Source of the DNA: Arthrobacter sp. Bi26
Lineage (GTDB): Bacteria; Actinomycetota; Actinomycetes; Actinomycetales; Micrococcaceae
Assembly (NCBI RefSeq): GCF_918697925.1
Contig: NZ_CAKKMF010000039.1
Span: 1 to 43,305 of the forward strand
DNA: 43,305 nt
Direction of reading: 5' to 3'
Of the stretch, positions 26,206-35,055 are shown one piece after another (position 1 is the stretch's first letter; each line of letters opens with the position of its first letter). Below the pieces are notes generated by a model. The model saw only the letters and a list, made by a program, of their open reading frames with translations, made no database searches and was not told the DNA's origin. The translations under genes were made by a program, and so were the position numbers.

Positions 26206-26496
26206 TGCATGCCGACGGCGGTGCGCCCGTGCGCCCGTGCGCCCGTACCGCACGCCGGCCCGCCGACGGGCCGGGCCGGAACGTCCGGTTGCGCCCGCCG
26301 GGAAGGGGCGGAGGGTCCCGCCCGGGACATCCGGTTGCGCCCGCCGGGAAGGCTTCCGGACGGTTCCCGCCCCGTCCGGGGACGGGGTCCGGGCAGGGGC
26401 GCGCAAACCCTCCGGTTTCCCCTGTGGCGAACAAGCCCCAAATCTGGAACCCGGCCACGTAGCATCAAAGTACGTCGTAGCTAGGAGTGTGGCGAA
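26206..26496 (+). repeat. Repeat-rich clpC upstream region
   Basis: No gene is seen in this GC-rich stretch. It contains three tandem copies of GTGCGCCC (26221-26244) and a 23-bp direct repeat beginning TCCGGTTGCGCCCG at 26284-26306 and 26330-26352 (46-bp period), with GGGTCCCGCCCGGGAC between. Further GTCCGGGGAC-type inverted elements follow. Start-proximal sequence holds GGAG as the clpC Shine-Dalgarno. Confidence 0.7.
26418..26432 (+). promoter_or_regulatory. Possible ClgR-like operator before clpC
   Basis: TCCCCTGTGGCGAAC resembles the ClgR-type pattern (CGCYNANRGCG flanked by A/T then C) with two mismatches in the left half and core. ClgR activates clp genes in several actinobacteria. 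This assignment is by eye and weak. Confidence 0.25.
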
Positions 26497-28989
26497 ATGT
26501 TTGAGCGATTTACGGACCGTGCCCGTCGCGTAGTTGTGCTTGCCCAAGAAGAGGCACGCATGCTGAACCACAATTACATTGGTACCGAACACATCCTCTT
26601 GGGTCTGATCCATGAGGGTGAAGGTGTTGCCGCCAAAGCCCTTGAATCCTTGAGCATTTCGCTCGACGGTGTCCGCGAGCAGGTCCAGGAGATCATCGGC
26701 CAGGGCCAGCAGGCCCCCTCCGGCCACATCCCCTTTACCCCTCGCGCCAAGAAGGTCCTGGAGCTCTCGCTGCGTGAGGCCCTGCAACTGGGCCACAACT
26801 ACATCGGGACCGAGCACATCCTCCTCGGCCTCATCCGGGAGGGCGAGGGCGTTGCCGCCCAGGTGCTCGTCAAGCTCGGCGCCGACCTGAACCGGGTCCG
26901 CCAGCAGGTCATCCAGCTGCTCTCGGGCTACCAGGGCAAGGAGGCCACCGGCGCCGGCGTCGGCCCCGGCCAGGCCGAGGGCACCCCCGCCGGTTCCGTG
27001 GTCCTGGACCAGTTCGGCCGCAACCTGACCCAGGCGGCGCGCGAGAACAAACTGGACCCCGTGATCGGCCGCGAGCAGGAAATGGAACGCGTCATGCAGG
27101 TCCTTTCCCGCCGCACCAAGAACAACCCCGTGCTGATCGGCGAGCCGGGCGTCGGCAAGACCGCCGTCGTCGAGGGCCTGGCCCAGGCGATCGTCCGCGG
27201 GGACGTCCCTGAGACCATCAAGGACAAACAGCTGTACACCCTGGACCTCGGGTCCCTCGTGGCCGGCTCCCGCTACCGCGGCGACTTTGAAGAACGCCTG
27301 AAGAAGGTCCTCAAGGAGATCCGCACCCGCGGCGACATCATCCTGTTCATCGATGAGATCCACACCCTGGTGGGTGCCGGAGCCGCCGAAGGCGCCATCG
27401 ATGCGGCCTCGATCCTGAAGCCCATGCTGGCCCGCGGCGAACTGCAGACCATCGGTGCCACCACGCTGGACGAATACCGCAAGCACATCGAGAAGGACGC
27501 CGCCCTGGAGCGCCGCTTCCAGCCGATCCAGGTCAAGGAACCCTCCGTTGCGCACGCGATCGAGATCCTCAAGGGCCTCCGCGACCGGTATGAGGCACAC
27601 CACCGCGTCACCATCACCGACGGCGCCCTCGCCTCGGCGGCGGCCCTTTCCGAGCGCTACATCTCGGACCGGTTCCTGCCGGACAAGGCGATCGACCTGA
27701 TCGACGAGGCCGGGGCACGGCTGCGCATCCGCCGCATGACCGCCCCGCCCGAGCTCAAGGTCATGGACGAGAAGATCGCCGCCATGAAGCTGGAGAAGGA
27801 ATCCGCGATCGACGCGCAGGACTTCGAAGGCGCCGCGTCGCTGCGCGACAAGGAGCAGAAGCTCATTGCCGAGCGCGCCGAGAAGGAACGCCAGTGGAAG
27901 ACCGGCGGCATGGACGACATCTCCGAAGTTGATGAGGACCTGATCGCCGAGGTGCTGGCGAACTCCACTGGCATCCCGGTCTTCAAGCTGACCGAGGAAG
28001 AGTCCTCGCGCCTGCTGAAGATGGAAGATGAGCTGCACAAGCGTGTGGTCGGCCAGGACGAGGCCATCAAGGCCCTGTCCCAGGCGATCCGGCGCACCCG
28101 TGCAGGGCTCAAGGACCCCAAGCGTCCGGGCGGCTCGTTCATCTTTGCCGGCCCCACCGGCGTCGGCAAGACCGAGCTCGCCAAGGCCCTCGCCGAGTTC
28201 CTGTTCGGCGAAGAAGACGCGCTGATCACCCTGGACATGTCCGAGTACTCGGAGAAGCATACGGTCTCGCGGCTCTTCGGTGCCCCTCCGGGCTACGTTG
28301 GCTACGAGGAAGGCGGCCAGCTGACCGAGAAGGTCCGCCGTCGTCCGTTCTCCGTGGTCCTGTTCGATGAAGTGGAGAAGGCGCACGCCGATCTCTTCAA
28401 CTCGCTGCTGCAGATCCTGGAAGACGGCCGCCTGACCGACTCCCAGGGCCGCGTGGTGGACTTCAAGAACACCGTGATCATCATGACCACGAACCTCGGC
28501 ACCCGGGACATCTCCAAGAGTGTTGCCACGGGCTTCCAGTCCGGCACGGACACCCAGACCGGCTACAACCGGATGCGCGCCCGGGTCACGGAGGAGCTCA
28601 AGCAGCACTTCCGCCCCGAGTTCCTGAACCGTGTTGACGATGTTGTGGTCTTCCCGCAGCTGACCCAGGACGAGATCATCGAGATCGTGGACATGTTCGT
28701 TGGCCGCCTCGAGAAGCGCCTGAAGGACAAGGACATGGGCATCGAGCTCACGTCCGCGGCCAAGGTGCTCCTGGCAACCCGCGGCTACGACCCCGCCATG
28801 GGTGCCCGGCCGCTGCGCCGCACCATCCAGCGCGAGATCGAGGACCAGCTCTCCGAGAAGATCCTCTTCGGCGAACTGCACTCCGGCGACATCGTGGTGG
28901 TGGATGTGGAGGGCGAAGGCGACGACGCGAAGTTCACCTTCGCCGGCAACGCCAAGCCGCGCATCCCGGAGATCGCTCCGAGCGTCTAA
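26497..28989 (+). CDS. clpC: ATP-dependent Clp protease ATPase subunit ClpC
   Basis: Class I AAA+ unfoldase that feeds ClpP and has chaperone activity. 830 residues. Two Clp-N repeats at the N terminus ([22 protein letters not shown] and its echo [16 protein letters not shown]), first Walker A GEPGVGKT (from about 215), a UVR/M-domain-like coiled segment (about 425-460, [15 protein letters not shown]), second Walker A GPTGVGKT (from about 552), and FEQ/LGF-type ClpP-contact loop region further on. ATG 26497 has GGAG about 12 nt upstream. A strong terminator follows. Confidence 0.97.
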   Translation: MFERFTDRARRVVVLAQEEARMLNHNYIGTEHILLGLIHEGEGVAAKALESLSISLDGVREQVQEIIGQGQQAPSGHIPFTPRAKKVLELSLREALQLGHNYIGTEHILLGLIREGEGVAAQVLVKLGADLNRVRQQVIQLLSGYQGKEATGAGVGPGQAEGTPAGSVVLDQFGRNLTQAARENKLDPVIGREQEMERVMQVLSRRTKNNPVLIGEPGVGKTAVVEGLAQAIVRGDVPETIKDKQLYTLDLGSLVAGSRYRGDFEERLKKVLKEIRTRGDIILFIDEIHTLVGAGAAEGAIDAASILKPMLARGELQTIGATTLDEYRKHIEKDAALERRFQPIQVKEPSVAHAIEILKGLRDRYEAHHRVTITDGALASAAALSERYISDRFLPDKAIDLIDEAGARLRIRRMTAPPELKVMDEKIAAMKLEKESAIDAQDFEGAASLRDKEQKLIAERAEKERQWKTGGMDDISEVDEDLIAEVLANSTGIPVFKLTEEESSRLLKMEDELHKRVVGQDEAIKALSQAIRRTRAGLKDPKRPGGSFIFAGPTGVGKTELAKALAEFLFGEEDALITLDMSEYSEKHTVSRLFGAPPGYVGYEEGGQLTEKVRRRPFSVVLFDEVEKAHADLFNSLLQILEDGRLTDSQGRVVDFKNTVIIMTTNLGTRDISKSVATGFQSGTDTQTGYNRMRARVTEELKQHFRPEFLNRVDDVVVFPQLTQDEIIEIVDMFVGRLEKRLKDKDMGIELTSAAKVLLATRGYDPAMGARPLRRTIQREIEDQLSEKILFGELHSGDIVVVDVEGEGDDAKFTFAGNAKPRIPEIAPSV

Positions 28990-29000
28990 GCATCAAGACC

Positions 29001-29036
29001 AAGGCCCCGCTGTCCTGTCAAGGACGGCGGGGCCTT
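29001..29036 (+). terminator. Intrinsic terminator of clpC
   Basis: AAGGCCCCGC (29001-29010) pairs with GCGGGGCCTT (29027-29036), extended inside by GTCCT/AGGAC around GTCA, with one T/G step. It is followed by CGCGTTTGCTCTT. Twelve nt after the clpC stop. Confidence 0.9.
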
Positions 29037-29122
29037 CGCGTTTGCTCTTCCCGGGCCGCGCTCCGTGGGGGTTCTGGGGACCGGGGCTGCCAGCGCCCCA
29101 CGTGTCTGGGCCATTTGCCAGA

Positions 29123-29156
29123 GATGGCCGCTAAGGGGCCGGGCGTAGCGGCCATC
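29123..29156. repeat. 11-bp perfect inverted repeat in clpC-S9 peptidase intergenic region
   Basis: GATGGCCGCTA (29123-29133) and TAGCGGCCATC (29146-29156) with a 12-nt loop. Farther on, CTGTAGCGCCT (29174-29184) and CTGTGGCGCCT (29196-29206) form a direct repeat with period 22. No gene is seen between 29037 and 29326. Confidence 0.65.
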
Positions 29157-29271
29157 GTCGTCAATTCGCTGACCTGTAGCGCCTCATACGCGGGTCTGTG
29201 GCGCCTGCGCGTCCCGGCGGTGATCGCACGTGCTTAGACCGGAGTGCCCGCTCGTACTCTGAAAGCACCGT

Positions 29272-29286
29272 TTCACTCTCAGTGAA
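29272..29286. promoter_or_regulatory. Small inverted repeat upstream of S9 peptidase
   Basis: TTCACT-CTC-AGTGAA is a 6-bp perfect dyad centred about 48 nt before ATG 29327. A -10-like TACAGT lies at 29308-29313. Possible operator. The evidence is symmetry and position only. Confidence 0.25.
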
Positions 29287-29326
29287 CTTTCTGTGATCGA
29301 TGCCACATACAGTGTTGAATCGGTGC

Positions 29327-31450
29327 ATGGCTGCCAAGGACTCAGAGACCCTGAGCGAACAACCCGAGACCCCCTTCCATGATCTGGACCACTACCTCGC
29401 CATCCCCAAAGTGAGTGGTTTAACGCTGAGCCCGGACGGTGACCGGCTGGTCACCACTGTGGCGACACTCGGCGCGAAGGGCACCGAATACTGCACCGCG
29501 CTGTGGGAAGTGGACCCGGGCGGGGTCAAAAAGGCCCGCCGGATCACGCGCAGCGCCAAGGGGGAGGCGGGTGCGGTGTTTGCCGCCAACGGCGACCTCT
29601 ACTTCACCTCGGCCCGTCCCGATCCGGAGAGCCCCGAGGCTGACCCCGTCAGCGCCCTCTGGATACTCCCGGCCGACGGCGGCGAAGCCCGGGTGGCCCT
29701 GTCCCGCGCCGGCGGAATCGGCGGGGTCCACGCCGCCAAGGACGCCGACACCGTGGTGGTCGCGGCCTCGGTGCTGGCCGGCTCCACGGACGAGGACAAT
29801 GACGAAGAACGCCGCAAGGCGCGCAAAGACAACAAGGTCGCGGCCATCCTGCACAGCGGCTACCCCGTCCGCTACTGGGACGCGGACCTGGGCCCGGCGC
29901 AGCCGCGGCTGTTCGCGGTCGAACCCGGCGAGCCGGTGGAGGCCGGTAAGCCGACCACCGTCGACGCCGCGCCGCCGCTGAAGCTCCGCAACCTGACGCC
30001 CGACGCCGGCACCCGGCTCAGGGACGCCGAATCGGTGGTCAGCCCGGACGGCACGATGATTTACAGCAGCTTCGCCAAGCCCCTCGCGAACGCCGATTCA
30101 CGTTCCGTGCTGGTCGCCATCGACGTCGCCACCGGCACCCGGACGGTTCTGCTGGACACGGAAGGCCTGAGCTACTTCCCGGGCCCGGTCAGTCCGGACG
30201 GGCGGAGCCTGGTGGTGGTCAGTGAAAGCGACACCACGCCGCTGGCGGCCCCGCAGGTCAAGCTGCACCTCCTCGACGTCGCCGGCCCGGCAACAGGCGA
30301 GGCCGCCCTGACGCCGCTCGCCCATGACTGGGACCGCTGGGCCCGCCCCGCCGCGTGGCTGCCGGACGGATCGGCCCTGCTGGTCACCGCCGACGAGGAC
30401 GGCGCATCGCCGGTATTCCGGATCGGTGTCGCGGGGGACCCGGGCCAGGCTGGCCAGGTGCTCCGCCTGACGGACGACGCCGCCGCGTACACCGACGTCG
30501 TCGTCTCGCCGGACGGACGCAGCGCCTACGCCCTGCGCAGCTCCTACGAATTCCCCGCCGAACCTGTGCGGATCGACCTCGCCGGCGGCGGCGTCGTCCG
30601 CCTGCCCGCACCCGCTGAGCGCCCGCACTTCACGGGGACGCTGGAGCGCGTGGAGACGACGGCGGCCGACGGCGCCCGTGTGCCCGCGTACCTGGCCCTG
30701 CCCGAGGGCGCGTCCGCCGCGAGCCCGGCCCCGCTGCTGCTGTGGATCCATGGCGGCCCGCTGGGATCCTGGAACGCCTGGACCTGGCGCTGGAACCCGT
30801 GGCTGCTGGTGGCCCGCGGTTACGCGGTGCTGCTCCCGGACCCTGCCCTCTCCACCGGCTACGGCCAGGAGCACATCCAGCGCGGCTGGGGGGAATGGGG
30901 CAAGGCTCCCTTCACCGACCTGATGGCCATCACCGACGCCGTCGTGCAGCGCCCGGACATCGACGAGACGCGTACCGCCGCCATGGGCGGTTCCTTCGGC
31001 GGGTACATAGCCAACTGGGTAGCCGGGCATACGGACCGCTTCAAGGCAATCGTCACGCACGCCAGCCTCTGGGCCCTCGACCAGTTCGGTCCCACCACCG
31101 ACGCCGCGCAGTACTGGCTCAAGGAGATGACGGCCGAGATGGCGCTGGAGAACTCCCCGCATCTGCACGTGGAAAACATCCGGACTCCCATGCTGGTCAT
31201 CCATGGCGACAAGGACTACCGTGTCCCGATCGGTGAGGGGCTCCGGCTTTGGTACGAGCTGCTCGCCAAGTCACAACTGGCGGCAGACGGGAACGGCGAA
31301 ACGGACCACCGTTTCCTGTACTTCCCGGACGAGAACCACTGGATCCTGCAGCCGCAGCACGCCAAGGTCTGGTACGGCGTGGTGGAGCACTTCCTGGCCA
31401 GGAACCTGCTGGACAAGGACATTCCCGTCCCCGACGAACTGGGTCTCTGA
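29327..31450 (+). CDS. S9 family peptidase (prolyl oligopeptidase/acylaminoacyl-peptidase type)
   Basis: 707 residues from ATG 29327. ATG 29300 is an in-frame alternative. The N-terminal two-thirds is a beta-propeller with WD40/TolB-like repeats (LSPDGDRLV, VSPDGTMIY, VSPDGRSLVVVS, LPDGSALLVTADEDG). The C-terminal alpha/beta-hydrolase domain has the oxyanion strand PLLLWIHGGPLGSWNAWTW, nucleophile GGSFGGY (Ser556), acid HGDKDYRVP (Asp628) and FPDENHWI (His671). It hydrolyses short oligopeptides or acyl-peptides. No signal peptide, so it is cytosolic. Confidence 0.93.
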   Translation: MAAKDSETLSEQPETPFHDLDHYLAIPKVSGLTLSPDGDRLVTTVATLGAKGTEYCTALWEVDPGGVKKARRITRSAKGEAGAVFAANGDLYFTSARPDPESPEADPVSALWILPADGGEARVALSRAGGIGGVHAAKDADTVVVAASVLAGSTDEDNDEERRKARKDNKVAAILHSGYPVRYWDADLGPAQPRLFAVEPGEPVEAGKPTTVDAAPPLKLRNLTPDAGTRLRDAESVVSPDGTMIYSSFAKPLANADSRSVLVAIDVATGTRTVLLDTEGLSYFPGPVSPDGRSLVVVSESDTTPLAAPQVKLHLLDVAGPATGEAALTPLAHDWDRWARPAAWLPDGSALLVTADEDGASPVFRIGVAGDPGQAGQVLRLTDDAAAYTDVVVSPDGRSAYALRSSYEFPAEPVRIDLAGGGVVRLPAPAERPHFTGTLERVETTAADGARVPAYLALPEGASAASPAPLLLWIHGGPLGSWNAWTWRWNPWLLVARGYAVLLPDPALSTGYGQEHIQRGWGEWGKAPFTDLMAITDAVVQRPDIDETRTAAMGGSFGGYIANWVAGHTDRFKAIVTHASLWALDQFGPTTDAAQYWLKEMTAEMALENSPHLHVENIRTPMLVIHGDKDYRVPIGEGLRLWYELLAKSQLAADGNGETDHRFLYFPDENHWILQPQHAKVWYGVVEHFLARNLLDKDIPVPDELGL

Positions 31451-31499
31451 CACTCCGTCCCCGGGACCGGCCGCGAGCCGGCCGGACCCGGGGCACCCG

Positions 31500-31514
31500 T
31501 AAGATTGGGCTGTG
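31500..31514 (+). promoter_or_regulatory. Putative leaderless promoter of argA
   Basis: TAAGAT (31500-31505), six bases (TGGGCT), GTG 31512. No Shine-Dalgarno. Confidence 0.45.
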
Positions 31515-32045
31515 ACTGAGACCGTGACTGAGACCGCGACTGAGACGATCCGCATCCGCCCTGCCCGCACCGGCGACGTTGGCGCCATCAAGACGCTCGT
31601 GGCGCCGCTGGCCGACCAGCGGATCCTCATGGCCAAAGAAACCGTGGCCTACTACGAAAGCCTGCAGGAATTCCGGATCGCCGAATCGCAAGACGGCGAG
31701 GTGATCGGCTGCGGAGCGCTGCATGTCATGTGGGAGGATCTCGCCGAGGTGCGCACCCTCGCGGCTTCGGATGCCTGGCGCGGCAAGGGCGTGGGCCACG
31801 CGCTGGTGGAGCGTCTGCTGGGGGATGCCCGCGCGCTGGGAGTCTCGCGCGTCTTCTGCCTGACGTTCGAAGTGGATTTCTTCAAGAAACACGGCTTTGA
31901 AGTCATGGCTGACCAGAGCGCGGTCGATCCCGTGGTGTACTCCGAACTCCTGCGCTCGCATGACGAAGGCGTGGCCGAGTTCCTGGACCTGGCCCGGGTC
32001 AAGCCGAACACGCTCGGCAACACCAGGATGATCAAGGAGCTGTAG
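31512..32045 (+). CDS. argA: Amino-acid N-acetyltransferase (short GNAT-type N-acetylglutamate synthase)
   Basis: 177 residues. A single GNAT domain: IRIRPARTGDVGAIKTLV at the N terminus, EVIGCGALHVMWEDLAEVRTLAA as beta4, the acetyl-CoA pyrophosphate loop RGKGVGHALVERLL (Q/RxxGxG/A), FCLTFEVDFFKKHGF near the C terminus. This matches the stand-alone GNAT synthase of actinobacteria (Rv2747 type) that makes N-acetylglutamate for arginine synthesis. A different amino-acid acceptor cannot be excluded. It starts at GTG 31512, probably leaderless, with a short Thr-Glu-Thr repeat (TETVTETATET) at the N terminus. Confidence 0.85.
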   Translation: MTETVTETATETIRIRPARTGDVGAIKTLVAPLADQRILMAKETVAYYESLQEFRIAESQDGEVIGCGALHVMWEDLAEVRTLAASDAWRGKGVGHALVERLLGDARALGVSRVFCLTFEVDFFKKHGFEVMADQSAVDPVVYSELLRSHDEGVAEFLDLARVKPNTLGNTRMIKEL

Positions 32046-32155
32046 CGCCCGCCGGCTGTGCCCGTCCGGGGAACTTTCGGCGGATTCCGGCCGGCACCCG
32101 CAGCCGCCTGGAACACGACGTCCGCCCGGGGCTTCCCTTCAATAAATTTGGTGGA

Positions 32156-32200
32156 TAAACTGATCCCGGCCCAGGGGGTGGGCCGCCATACTTTCGGAGG
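32156..32200 (+). promoter_or_regulatory. Leader of orphan ORF: -10-like box, hairpin and strong SD
   Basis: In an unusually AT-rich patch, TAAACT (32156-32161) is a -10 candidate. CGGCCCA-GGGGG-TGGGCCG (32167-32185) forms a perfect 7-bp hairpin near the predicted 5' end. GGAGG (32196-32200) is a strong Shine-Dalgarno, 7 nt before TTG 32208. The -35 is poor. Confidence 0.45.
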
Positions 32201-32207
32201 CAAAAAA

Positions 32208-32513
32208 TTGCATAAAGACGTGATTTTTCCCGATTTCTCCGCCGTTCACAGGACAATAGCCAGCGCTCCGGCAGTGCCGCCGGTCCAGCTGCCCGGCCAG
32301 CCGCTGGAAGCGCCACCGGTAGAATCCACCAACCGCTCCTCGCCCGGCACGGGTGCTCCCGTGACGGGACAAACCGCTGGCCCGGCGCCTGCAGCCGCAG
32401 CGCCACCGGCCACGTCCCGCGCCCGCAAAGGCCGGCTCGCAGCGCCGCCGTTCTCATGGCTGGGCGTCGACGCCTGGCCGCATTTCCCGGCGTGGGCCGA
32501 CAAACAAGCCTGA
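32208..32513 (+). CDS. Orphan small Pro/Ala-rich protein
   Basis: 101 residues, read from TTG 32208, which has GGAGG at a spacing of 7 nt. Upstream the frame is open to about 32058 without such support. The first 15 residues (LHKDVIFPDFSAVHRTIA) and the last 20 (FSWLGVDAWPHFPAWADKQ) have folded-looking composition. The middle is disordered Pro/Ala/Thr-rich. No signal peptide or TM. I do not recognise a family. It occupies most of the 623-nt gap between argA and dhaK. The strong initiation signals and AT-rich leader argue for a real gene, while the composition and lack of recognisable homology argue for caution. A GTG at 32220 is a second possible start. Confidence 0.45.
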   Translation: MHKDVIFPDFSAVHRTIASAPAVPPVQLPGQPLEAPPVESTNRSSPGTGAPVTGQTAGPAPAAAAPPATSRARKGRLAAPPFSWLGVDAWPHFPAWADKQA

Positions 32514-32668
32514 AGCATCCGCAGGAACGCACCGCAACAACCCGCCGGTCCGGGATTCGAAGCCCCGCCAGGAGCCCCCGGGCCGAGGGAATCGGGAGCC
32601 TACCGCCGGCCGTGCCCCGGTAGTAGGGTCTAAGCAAGCAGCCAGGACACCATCCAGGGAGCACCGCC

Positions 32669-33670
32669 ATGAAGAAACTCATCAATGATCCCAAAGCCGT
32701 GGTCGACGAGTCAGTGGAAGGGTTCGGGCTTGCACACGCCGACCTCGTGACCGTCTTTCCGGACCCGAAATACATCGTGCGCAAAGACGCGCCCGTGGCG
32801 GGGAAAGTCGGACTCGTCTCCGGCGGCGGCAGCGGACATGAGCCGCTGCACGGCGGCTACGTGGGAATGGGCATGCTCGACGCCGCCGTTCCGGGCGCCG
32901 TGTTCACCTCGCCCACCCCGGACCAGATCCTGCCGGCCACGCTGGCCGTGAACTCCGGCGCCGGCGTCGTGCACATCGTGAAGAACTACACCGGTGACGT
33001 CCTGAACTTCGAAACCGCCGCCGAACTCGCGCAAGCAGAAGGCGTCGAGGTCCGCACCGTCCTGGTCAACGACGACGTCGCCGTGCAGGATTCGCTGTAC
33101 ACGGCCGGCCGCCGGGGCGTCGGCGGTACTGTCCTGGTCGAGAAGATCGCCGGGGCGGCCGCCGAACGCGGCGACAACCTGGACGCCGTCGCCGCGATCG
33201 GTGACCGCGTCAACCAGAACGTGCGCAGCATGGGCGTTGCTTTGTCCGCCTGCACCGTTCCGCACGCGGGAGTCCCCAGCTTCGAGCTCGAGGAAAACGA
33301 GATCGAGATCGGGATCGGCATCCACGGCGAGCCGGGACGGCACAAGATTGCCATGGAAAACGCCGACGGCATCACCGACCGCCTCCTGGACCCGGTGGTC
33401 AGCGACCTCGGACTTAGCTCCGGGGACCAGGTGCTCCTCTTCGTCAACGGCATGGGCGGCACCCCGGCAAGCGAGCTGTACATCGTGTACCGCCGGGCCG
33501 CGCAGAGACTGGCGGAGCAGGGCGTCACCGTGGCACGCTCCCTCGTGGGCAACTACATCACGTCCCTGGAAATGCAGGGCTGCTCCATCACGGTCCTGCG
33601 CCTCGATGACGAAATGACGTCGCTCTGGGACGCTCCCGTCCACACTCCGGCCCTCCGCTGGGGCGTCTGA
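32669..33670 (+). CDS. dhaK: Dihydroxyacetone kinase subunit DhaK (PTS-dependent)
   Basis: Binds dihydroxyacetone covalently and presents it to DhaL. 333 residues. The substrate-binding [16 protein letters not shown] lies at 51-66, the covalent hemiaminal His is His219 in [10 protein letters not shown], and FVNGMGGTP is typical. ATG 32669 has GGGAG about 8 nt upstream. A -10-like TAGGGT at 32624-32629 may be its promoter. First gene of dhaK-dhaL-dhaM. dhaL starts 2 nt after its stop. Confidence 0.96.
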   Translation: MKKLINDPKAVVDESVEGFGLAHADLVTVFPDPKYIVRKDAPVAGKVGLVSGGGSGHEPLHGGYVGMGMLDAAVPGAVFTSPTPDQILPATLAVNSGAGVVHIVKNYTGDVLNFETAAELAQAEGVEVRTVLVNDDVAVQDSLYTAGRRGVGGTVLVEKIAGAAAERGDNLDAVAAIGDRVNQNVRSMGVALSACTVPHAGVPSFELEENEIEIGIGIHGEPGRHKIAMENADGITDRLLDPVVSDLGLSSGDQVLLFVNGMGGTPASELYIVYRRAAQRLAEQGVTVARSLVGNYITSLEMQGCSITVLRLDDEMTSLWDAPVHTPALRWGV

Positions 33671-33672
33671 CG

Positions 33673-34299
33673 GTGGGGCTGGATGTCGGCTGGGCCGTGC
33701 GCTGGCTGACCCTTTCGGCGCAGGCCATGGCGGATCACCGGGTGGAGCTGATCGAGCTGGACCGGCCTATCGGGGACTCGGACCACGGTGAGAACATGGA
33801 CCGCGGCTTCAAGGCCGTGATGGACAAACTCGCCGAGACACCGCCGGAAACCCCGGGCGCCGCCCTGAAACTGACGGCCATGACGCTGATGTCCAAGGTG
33901 GGAGGGGCGGCCGGTCCGCTGTACGGCACGGCATTCCTGCGGGCCGCCACAGCGCTGGGCAACACCTCCGACGTCGACGCCGCCACCTTGGCCGCCGCCC
34001 TGCAGGCCGCCCGCGACGGCATCGTCGTCCGCGGTAAGGCCGAGTCCGGGGACAAGACCATGGTGGACGCGTGGACGCCCGCGATCGAGGCCGCCGCTGC
34101 CGCGGCTGGCGACGGCGACGTCCGGAAGGTGCTGCTTGCCGCGGCGGAGGCCGCCGAAGCCGGCGCCGTGTCCACGGATCCGATGCTCGCCCGCAAGGGC
34201 CGCGCCAGCTACCTCGGGGAGCGCAGCATCGGCCACCGTGACCCGGGAGCGGTCTCCAGCGCACTGATCCTGCGCGCCGCCGCCGGGGCAGCCGAATGA
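33673..34299 (+). CDS. dhaL: Dihydroxyacetone kinase ADP-binding subunit DhaL
   Basis: Carries a tightly bound ADP/ATP that is re-phosphorylated by DhaM and phosphorylates the substrate on DhaK. 208 residues from GTG 33673. The metal/nucleotide-binding Asp cluster is ELDRPIGDSDHGENM (Asp30, Asp35, Asp37), then VGGAAGPLYGTAFLRA and KAESGDKTMVDAW, and GRASYLGERSIGHRDPGA at the C terminus, as in the family. Its stop overlaps the ATG of dhaM by 4 nt (ATGA 34296-34299). Confidence 0.95.
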   Translation: MGLDVGWAVRWLTLSAQAMADHRVELIELDRPIGDSDHGENMDRGFKAVMDKLAETPPETPGAALKLTAMTLMSKVGGAAGPLYGTAFLRAATALGNTSDVDAATLAAALQAARDGIVVRGKAESGDKTMVDAWTPAIEAAAAAAGDGDVRKVLLAAAEAAEAGAVSTDPMLARKGRASYLGERSIGHRDPGAVSSALILRAAAGAAE

Positions 34300-34967
34300 C
34301 AGTCCGGCTAGTCGTTGTCTCGCACAGCGCCAAGATCGCGGACGGCGCCGCCGAGCTCGCTGCCCAGATGGCCCCCGACGTCCTGATCCTCCCCGCCGGT
34401 GGTACCAACGACGGCCGGATCGGCACGAGCCTGGAGAAGGTCATGGCTGCGCTCGAGCAGGCCGCCGGTGACGGCGTCGTGGTACTCACGGACCTCGGAT
34501 CCGCCGTGATGACGGCCGAGTCCGCAGCGGAGTTCGCGCCGGATCCGGGATCGGTGCTGCTCGCGGACGCACCCCTGGTGGAAGGACTGGTTGCAGCAGC
34601 GGTGGCTGCCCAGGCGGGGGCCGAAGCGGCGGCGGTGAAGGACGCGGCCGAGGCCGTCTACCGGCCCCCGGCCCACCCCGCGGAGGCCGAGCACGTACAC
34701 CAGCAGCCGCCGGACGCCACGGGGGACTTCGAGCTCGTCAACCAGGCTGGCATGCACGCCCGGCCGGCGGCGAAGATTGCCGGCGGCCTGTCCGCCATGG
34801 ACGCCGACGTGACCGTCAACGGCGCCGATGGCGCCTCCATGACCGAGCTCATGATGCTCGCCGCGGGCAAGGGAACAGTCCTGCATGTGGAGGCCAGCGG
34901 CCCGGACGCCGCCAAGGCGGTCGGCTACCTGGAGCGCCTGGTCAGTTCGGGGTTCGGAGAACCGTAG
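34296..34967 (+). CDS. dhaM: DhaM phosphotransferase: EIIA-Dha fused to HPr
   Basis: 223 residues. Residues 1-120 are the mannose-type EIIA domain with active-site His10 (VVVSHSAKIADG). After a Pro/Gln-rich linker, residues 144-222 are an HPr domain with active-site His154 (NQAGMHARPAAK). There is no C-terminal enzyme I-like domain, so the phosphoryl group must come from the general EI and pass HPr domain to EIIA to DhaL-ADP. Together with DhaK/DhaL this is a complete PEP-dependent Dha kinase, producing dihydroxyacetone phosphate. Confidence 0.94.
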   Translation: MTVRLVVVSHSAKIADGAAELAAQMAPDVLILPAGGTNDGRIGTSLEKVMAALEQAAGDGVVVLTDLGSAVMTAESAAEFAPDPGSVLLADAPLVEGLVAAAVAAQAGAEAAAVKDAAEAVYRPPAHPAEAEHVHQQPPDATGDFELVNQAGMHARPAAKIAGGLSAMDADVTVNGADGASMTELMMLAAGKGTVLHVEASGPDAAKAVGYLERLVSSGFGEP

Positions 34968-34972
34968 GCGGG

Positions 34973-34989
34973 GCCTGGATTTCGCAGGC
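34973..34989. terminator. Short hairpin after dhaM
   Basis: GCCTG-GATTTCG-CAGGC, a 5-bp stem 5 nt after the dhaM stop, between convergent genes. No T-run, so weak. Confidence 0.3.
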
Positions 34990-35055
34990 AAACCTGGCGG
35001 GCCGTGCGGGTCTGGCTGGCCGAGCGTCCGGGGCTGGGGTTCCGGGGTGCCGGGG

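Noticed and set aside
32545..32575. GATTCGAA flanked by G/C runs, resembling a tRNA T-arm
   Set aside because: No matching acceptor, D-arm or anticodon stem could be built around it, and spacing does not fit a tRNA.
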